The translations under genes and the position numbers were made by a program. This document shows positions 4,860-8,059 of a DNA stretch of 8,059 nucleotides, one piece after another (within the stretch, counting starts at the first letter, position 1; each line of letters opens with the position of its first letter). The stretch is taken from contig RFIO01000204.1 in assembly GCA_003695205.1 (NCBI GenBank), positions 1 to 8,059 of the forward strand, written 5' to 3'. The notes below the pieces were generated by a model. It did not search any database and was not told the DNA's origin. It saw nothing but the letters and a program-made list of their open reading frames with translations. The DNA is from Deltaproteobacteria bacterium (GTDB taxonomy: Bacteria > Desulfobacterota > Desulfuromonadia > Desulfuromonadales > Geothermobacteraceae).

Positions 4860-5772
4860 ACCACTTGCGTTTTGCGTTGAGGGTCTCCAGCAGGTCGCGT
4901 GTTACTTCGGTGTCGTGCGTTTCGGCGTAGCGCAGTGCGTTGGTGATCATGTTGCGCAGGGTGCCGAAGTCGCGGCAGTTGCTGTAGAGCCACGCCATGG
5001 CGCCCTTGTCCTCGATGCCGTTTGCCTGGCAGATCATGCCGACGTCTTTGCGGGTCAGAGGCCCCATCTGCTCCCACCATGCGATGCGGCGGCGCAGCTC
5101 GCGGAAGCCCATCTTGTTGGCGCGGGCCTTCTTCGTCAGGCTCTCTTCCAGGTACTCGGTGCCGGCCAGCAGGATGCCGGCATGTCCTTCGGTGCGGTCG
5201 TAGATGATCTGGATGATGCGCAGGTTGCTGTCGGTGAGCTTGCCCGCGTCGTCGATGATGAGCAGCGGCTGGGTCTCGGCCTGCAGCTTGCGCACCACGG
5301 CGTCGAGCATGAGGCCTACGGTATGCCCTGCCTCCTCGATGCGCACGCCCAGGGCCTTGAGCATGGCGGTGAGGAACATCTTCTTGTTCATCTCGCTGTG
5401 GGCCAGCATGTAGTAGGCGTTGCGGGTGCGCATGCCGTAGAGGCGCAGTGCGTGCGTCTTGCCCGAGCCGGTGAAGCCCACCAGGGCCAGCATGCGGCTC
5501 TCGTCCTGTGCGGCAGCGGCCACACTGGTGGCCAGCAGCAGGTTCTCGGTCTGATAGGTGCCCCAGTTGTTCACACCCGCAAGGCCAGCCAGCTTGTTGA
5601 ACATCTTGCGGCTCACGGCCTTCCAGTGGCCGTCGCGGAAGTTGATCAGGTGGCTGGGGCTGATGCCGAGCTTGTTGGCGGCCTCGTTCTGCGAGGCGCT
5701 GCCGGCGATCACGTCGAGGACGTACTGCTGTACGCGCCTGAGGTGGTCGGGATTGATGCCTTTCACGTTCAT
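4837..5772 (-). CDS. MuB-like AAA+ ATPase, transposition target-capture protein
   Basis: 311 residues. An N-terminal HTH-like domain (about 8-65; ASQNEAANKLGISPSHLINF) precedes an AAA+ core with Walker A GFTGSGKT at 99-106, Walker B LLIIDD at 170-175, AGILLAGTEYL at about 198-208 (sensor 1 region), and an Arg-rich FRELRRRIAWWEQ at 223-235 that could hold the arginine finger. The C-terminal bundle follows. In Mu, MuB forms ATP-dependent filaments on DNA, captures the target, stimulates MuA and gives target immunity. Length and domain order match MuB and related IstB/TnsC-type ATPases; the adjacent MuA-type transposase and GemA make MuB the best call. It starts 16 bases after the transposase stop and overlaps the 108-aa gene by 23 bases. 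No clear Shine-Dalgarno sequence. Confidence 0.92.
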   Translation of the reverse strand: MNVKGINPDHLRRVQQYVLDVIAGSASQNEAANKLGISPSHLINFRDGHWKAVSRKMFNKLAGLAGVNNWGTYQTENLLLATSVAAAAQDESRMLALVGFTGSGKTHALRLYGMRTRNAYYMLAHSEMNKKMFLTAMLKALGVRIEEAGHTVGLMLDAVVRKLQAETQPLLIIDDAGKLTDSNLRIIQIIYDRTEGHAGILLAGTEYLEESLTKKARANKMGFRELRRRIAWWEQMGPLTRKDVGMICQANGIEDKGAMAWLYSNCRDFGTLRNMITNALRYAETHDTEVTRDLLETLNAKRKWYEAPALV

Positions 5773-5788
5773 GATGTGCGGGTTTTGT

Positions 5789-7783
5789 TTACTCGAAAAA
5801 ATCTTCTTCGTCTTCGAGCAGACGGCGCGCCACGTCGGGGTTGTAGTAGAGGGGGCGCCGTGGATGGGCCTGTTGCTCGATCAATTGCTCTTCGAATGCG
5901 CTTTGAATGCCGTTCAACTCGTCCTTGTGCAGCAGTTCGAACGAGGCCTCTTCCAGGTCTTCCTCGCTCATCAGCCGGCGGATGCGCTCGGCGGCCTCGA
6001 TGCTGTCTTCCACCAGGGCGCGGCGGTTCTCGAGGTTTTTGCGCAAAGCGGTGCCTTCACCTTCCTCCCACTCGTGCGGCAGCGCGCCGAATTCGTGTTG
6101 CTGCACCGCCGTGGCGATCCACTCGCGCGTGTCGTAGTCGTACAGGTTGATCTCTCGCAGGTCGTCGGGGTTGTAGCGCACCCAGAAGCGGTCGCCCAGG
6201 TGCGCCTTGCGGAATTCGACGTCTTCCACCATCGGCTCGCTCACCACGTGGTAGTAGTGTCGCTCGCCGTTCACCTCCATCACGATGCCGTCCTTGCCGT
6301 AGCGCAGCGGCTGGCGGCGCTCGACCCAGAAGATCGAGACGAGCGTGAGGTATTCGAGCTTGGGCAGGTCGTCGGGGCGGGGCGCGTCGTAGCGCTGTGC
6401 CGGGCTGGTGCCCTTCTTGCCGGGCTTGTTGTTGTACACTTCCACAGCCTGCTCGAACTGGCGCACCACTTCTCCCGGAGAGGGCAGCTCGATCGAGGCG
6501 ATCAGGTCGGGGTTGGCGCGGGCATCGAGCGAGCGGCCCGTGATGTTGCCGCCGACGAAGTTGGGATAGTGGCGCAGCACGCCCTGCTCCAGCCGCCCGA
6601 TGACGCGCTCCACGTACTTCGATTTGCCGTTGTATGGCTGCGCCTGGATGCCGAGGGAGCCCATGGCGTTGAGCACCTGCTGCACCTCGTGCCCGAGGTT
6701 GGCCGTGGCGCCGTCGTACTGCACTACGCGCGGGGCGTAGCCGCTGCGCTCGGCGGCCATGCGCAGGGCGCGCAGGATCACGTCGGCCGTCTCGGTGGTG
6801 CCCAGCCCGTATCCGATGATGGCGTCGCTGTAGGCGTCGGTCACCAGCACCACGTACCAGGGCTTGACGCGCTTGCCGTTCACCTGGGCATAGAGCTGCA
6901 GCGTGGTGCCGTCGATGCTCCACAGCGCATCGGGATGCGCCGGCCGCCGCCGGCGAAGACTTGGCTCCACCAGCCCGCGGGCAGCATTGACGCCATGGCG
7001 CGAAGCGACCCACTGCACCTTGTGCTCGGGCTGATAGAGAATCTGGCGGATGCGCTCGGTACTGAACAGGGGCCAGCCCCGCTCGCGCGCCTCGTGGTTG
7101 TACACCGATGCCACCTCGTCCACGCTCATCTTGATCGGGGCGGCGTACAGGTCGATCATGCGCGCGATGGCCTTCTGGCGCAGCCGGCCGCCCTTGGCCG
7201 CATTCTTGTTGCCCTTCTTGCGGGGCACCAGAGCCGCGCGCTCGTCCTTCATGAACTGTCGTACCCGAGCCCGCAACCATCGTCCACTGCCCGGCCGGAA
7301 GTTGTACAGCGCTTCTTCCGTGATGATGCGCGCCGCATGCTTCCAGGCATCCACGCCCTTCAGCGGCGGCTCGATGCCCCGCCAGTCGTGCCACCACTTG
7401 CGCACACTCAGCCGGCGGCACCACCCGCAGGCGCGCGCCAGGTGGCGCGCCTGCTCGGTGCTCAGCTTGCGTTCGAGGAAGTACTCCATGTCGAACGGCT
7501 GAATCATTCGCTCTACCTGCGGGGGCAGCAGCTCCTTGAGCACCTGGTACCAGATCGGGCCGAAACGGCGCTCGATGTCTTCGAGTAGCTTCTGCCCAAT
7601 TGATGGAATCGCGATCCACCGAAGGCGCCCATCTGACGTGTTTTCACGGACGCGCCAAAAGGGGGATTGCCCTGTGTTTGACCTCTGGATACTATTCCAG
7701 AGAGCCTTTCGGCCTATTACGCCTACAAGGTGTTTTGACGCAATCCAAAGCTCGCCTTCGTGTATGTCGAACTTCCAGCTCAC
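5789..7783 (-). CDS. MuA-like DDE transposase
   Basis: 664 residues from a GTG start at 7783 that overlaps the previous stop as GTGA; longer upstream starts run through the HTH gene and give an implausible Arg/Gly-rich leader. An N-terminal Mu-type winged-helix domain (about 1-75), helical DNA-binding and linker regions (to about 280), and an RNase H-like catalytic core follow. The core has SIDGTT with D291, QYDGATAN with D357, and NGKSKYVERVIGRLE with E392, giving D-x65-D-x34-E. A beta-barrel-like segment (about 483-560) and an acidic helical tail ending DEEDFFE follow; in Mu the C-terminal domain contacts MuB and ClpX. It catalyses end cleavage and strand transfer in replicative transposition. 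The D-E spacing is the common 34-35, shorter than in Mu itself. The first 200 bases of the gene are less GC-rich than the rest. Confidence 0.95.
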   Translation of the reverse strand: MSWKFDIHEGELWIASKHLVGVIGRKALWNSIQRSNTGQSPFWRVRENTSDGRLRWIAIPSIGQKLLEDIERRFGPIWYQVLKELLPPQVERMIQPFDMEYFLERKLSTEQARHLARACGWCRRLSVRKWWHDWRGIEPPLKGVDAWKHAARIITEEALYNFRPGSGRWLRARVRQFMKDERAALVPRKKGNKNAAKGGRLRQKAIARMIDLYAAPIKMSVDEVASVYNHEARERGWPLFSTERIRQILYQPEHKVQWVASRHGVNAARGLVEPSLRRRRPAHPDALWSIDGTTLQLYAQVNGKRVKPWYVVLVTDAYSDAIIGYGLGTTETADVILRALRMAAERSGYAPRVVQYDGATANLGHEVQQVLNAMGSLGIQAQPYNGKSKYVERVIGRLEQGVLRHYPNFVGGNITGRSLDARANPDLIASIELPSPGEVVRQFEQAVEVYNNKPGKKGTSPAQRYDAPRPDDLPKLEYLTLVSIFWVERRQPLRYGKDGIVMEVNGERHYYHVVSEPMVEDVEFRKAHLGDRFWVRYNPDDLREINLYDYDTREWIATAVQQHEFGALPHEWEEGEGTALRKNLENRRALVEDSIEAAERIRRLMSEEDLEEASFELLHKDELNGIQSAFEEQLIEQQAHPRRPLYYNPDVARRLLEDEEDFFE

Positions 7784-7992
7784 AGCGAAGCGATTTTGGC
7801 CAGCAGTTCCTCTTCCTTCTTCTTGCGCTCGGCGACGATCTGGTAGGCCGCTTCGAGCACGCGCAGGTCGTCGTACTTGCCGTCGAGCACCAGGTGCACC
7901 CACCAGCGAGAGCAGCCCACCCGGCGTGCACATTCTGTGATCGTGCCTCTGTATCGCTTTACTTCCTTCCTGAGCTTGACTCTTTCGTCCAT
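7780..7992 (-). CDS. Small HTH DNA-binding protein, Ner/Cro-like early regulator
   Basis: 70 residues. A helix-turn-helix is visible at about 17-40 (GTITECARRVGCSRWWVHLVLDGKYD): a first helix with ECARRVG, a turn at CS, and a recognition helix RWWVHLVLDGK. This is followed by a second helix pair and a basic-acidic coil (AERKKKEEELLAKI). The form resembles Cro/XRE-type repressors. It is the first gene of the operon, directly before the transposase, as ner is in Mu, so a role in repressing or autoregulating early transcription is likely. It starts at the ATG at 7992, 31 bases downstream of the -7 promoter element. Its stop TGA overlaps the transposase GTG by 4 bases (7780-7783), so the two are probably translated together. 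Confidence 0.82.
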   Translation of the reverse strand: MDERVKLRKEVKRYRGTITECARRVGCSRWWVHLVLDGKYDDLRVLEAAYQIVAERKKKEEELLAKIASL

Positions 7993-7998
7993 TTTCCC

Positions 7999-8029
7999 GT
8001 TTCTTTGTCCGTGTGTTGCTGTTTCTTTG
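7999..8029 (-). repeat. Two 9-base direct repeats at the early promoter, candidate operators
   Basis: The sequence CAAAGAAAC (minus strand) occurs at 8029-8021 and at 8007-7999, 22 bases apart start to start, about two helical turns, so both face the same side of the DNA. A weaker GTTTCAATTTTTTG-type copy lies near 8044-8058 on the plus strand. The first repeat covers the expected transcription start and the second lies in the leader, a position suited to a repressor such as the HTH protein encoded just downstream. They could instead be transposase binding sites. Confidence 0.45.
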
Positions 8030-8030
8030 A

Positions 8031-8038
8031 CAAATGTA
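8031..8038 (-). promoter_or_regulatory. Early promoter -7 element of Bacteroidota type
   Basis: On the minus strand the window reads TACATTTG, matching the Bacteroidota primary-sigma -7 consensus TAnnTTTG. A start site about 5-9 bases downstream (around 8022-8026) would leave a 5' leader of about 30-35 bases before the HTH start codon at 7992. The -33 element would fall around 8055 or outside the window, so only half the promoter can be judged. The surrounding 67 bases are AT-rich (about 36% GC) compared with the genes. Confidence 0.6.
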
Positions 8039-8059
8039 TGTGTTGTTTCAATTTTTTGC

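Noticed and set aside
4795..6150. 451-codon open frame on the plus strand opposite MuB and the end of MuA
   Set aside because: Antisense shadow of the MuB-like gene; the translation has no motif and ends in Arg/Pro-rich low-complexity sequence.
5558..7588. 676-codon open frame on the plus strand opposite the transposase
   Set aside because: It mirrors the codon structure of a GC-rich gene on the other strand; the translation is low-complexity Val/Leu/His/Ala-rich without domains, while the minus strand carries a clear DDE transposase.
4837..7783. A Tn7-like or CRISPR-associated transposon, because of a DDE transposase next to an AAA+ ATPase
   Set aside because: No TnsA, TniQ, Cas genes or CRISPR repeats; the transposase has Mu-type domains, and GemA- and gpG-like genes are adjacent, which defines a transposable phage.
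7784..7933. N-terminal extension of the transposase to an ATG at 7933
   Set aside because: The 50 extra residues are Arg/Gly/Pro-rich and are an out-of-frame reading of the HTH gene; the GTG at 7783 with a GTGA overlap begins the Mu-type DNA-binding domain.

Overview
The window holds most of the early region of a Mu-like transposable bacteriophage (a prophage or phage genome), plus the end of one late morphogenesis gene. The diagnostic set is a Mu-type DDE transposase (MuA-like), its AAA+ partner (MuB-like), a GemA/Gp16-type protein and a Mu gpG/Phage_tail_S-type virion morphogenesis protein. The DNA is GC-rich (about 60% or more in genes, near 36% in the 67 bases upstream of the operon). Most starts lack a clear Shine-Dalgarno sequence. 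The only promoter-like element upstream of the operon is TACATTTG, which fits the Bacteroidota -7 consensus TAnnTTTG. Several small proteins look like families I associate with Bacteroidota Mu-like prophages. The host is therefore probably a GC-rich member of Bacteroidota/Rhodothermota; this is an inference, not a proven assignment.

Layout. From the right edge, one leftward (minus-strand) operon of about 7.4 kb runs from position 7992 to 551. It encodes, in order: a small HTH protein (Ner/Cro-like role), MuA transposase, MuB ATPase, two uncharacterised small proteins (108 and 93 aa), a 131-aa coiled-coil protein with a Gam-like outline, a tRNA with anticodon CAU, an 84-aa unknown, GemA/Gp16, a DUF5675-type protein, a 141-aa and a 221-aa helical pair that look replication-associated, a 204-aa protein resembling a tail terminator, a 75-aa HTH-like protein and an 80-aa unknown. 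Genes are packed with almost no spacing; five junctions use 4-base ATGA or GTGA stop/start overlaps. The left edge carries a plus-strand gene (gpG-like), probably lacking its N-terminus. It meets the operon head-on, and two opposing intrinsic terminators sit back to back between them.

How it works together. The HTH protein probably autoregulates the early promoter, where a 9-base direct repeat flanks the expected start site. MuA and MuB carry out replicative transposition. The middle genes occupy the position of the Mu semi-essential early region (kil, gam, gemA) and probably act on the host. The distal genes may help replication restart and the early-to-late switch.

The most unusual element is the tRNA in the middle of the operon. 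It has an encoded CCA, a CAU anticodon, a C73 discriminator with a possible G-1, and an apparent 6-bp anticodon stem, a combination that does not fit ordinary tRNA-Met. Other points worth checking are a YkuD-like His/Cys motif in the DUF5675 protein, the compact Gam-like protein, a Mor-like candidate activator at the operon end, and the strand switch between the gpG-like and tail-terminator-like genes.
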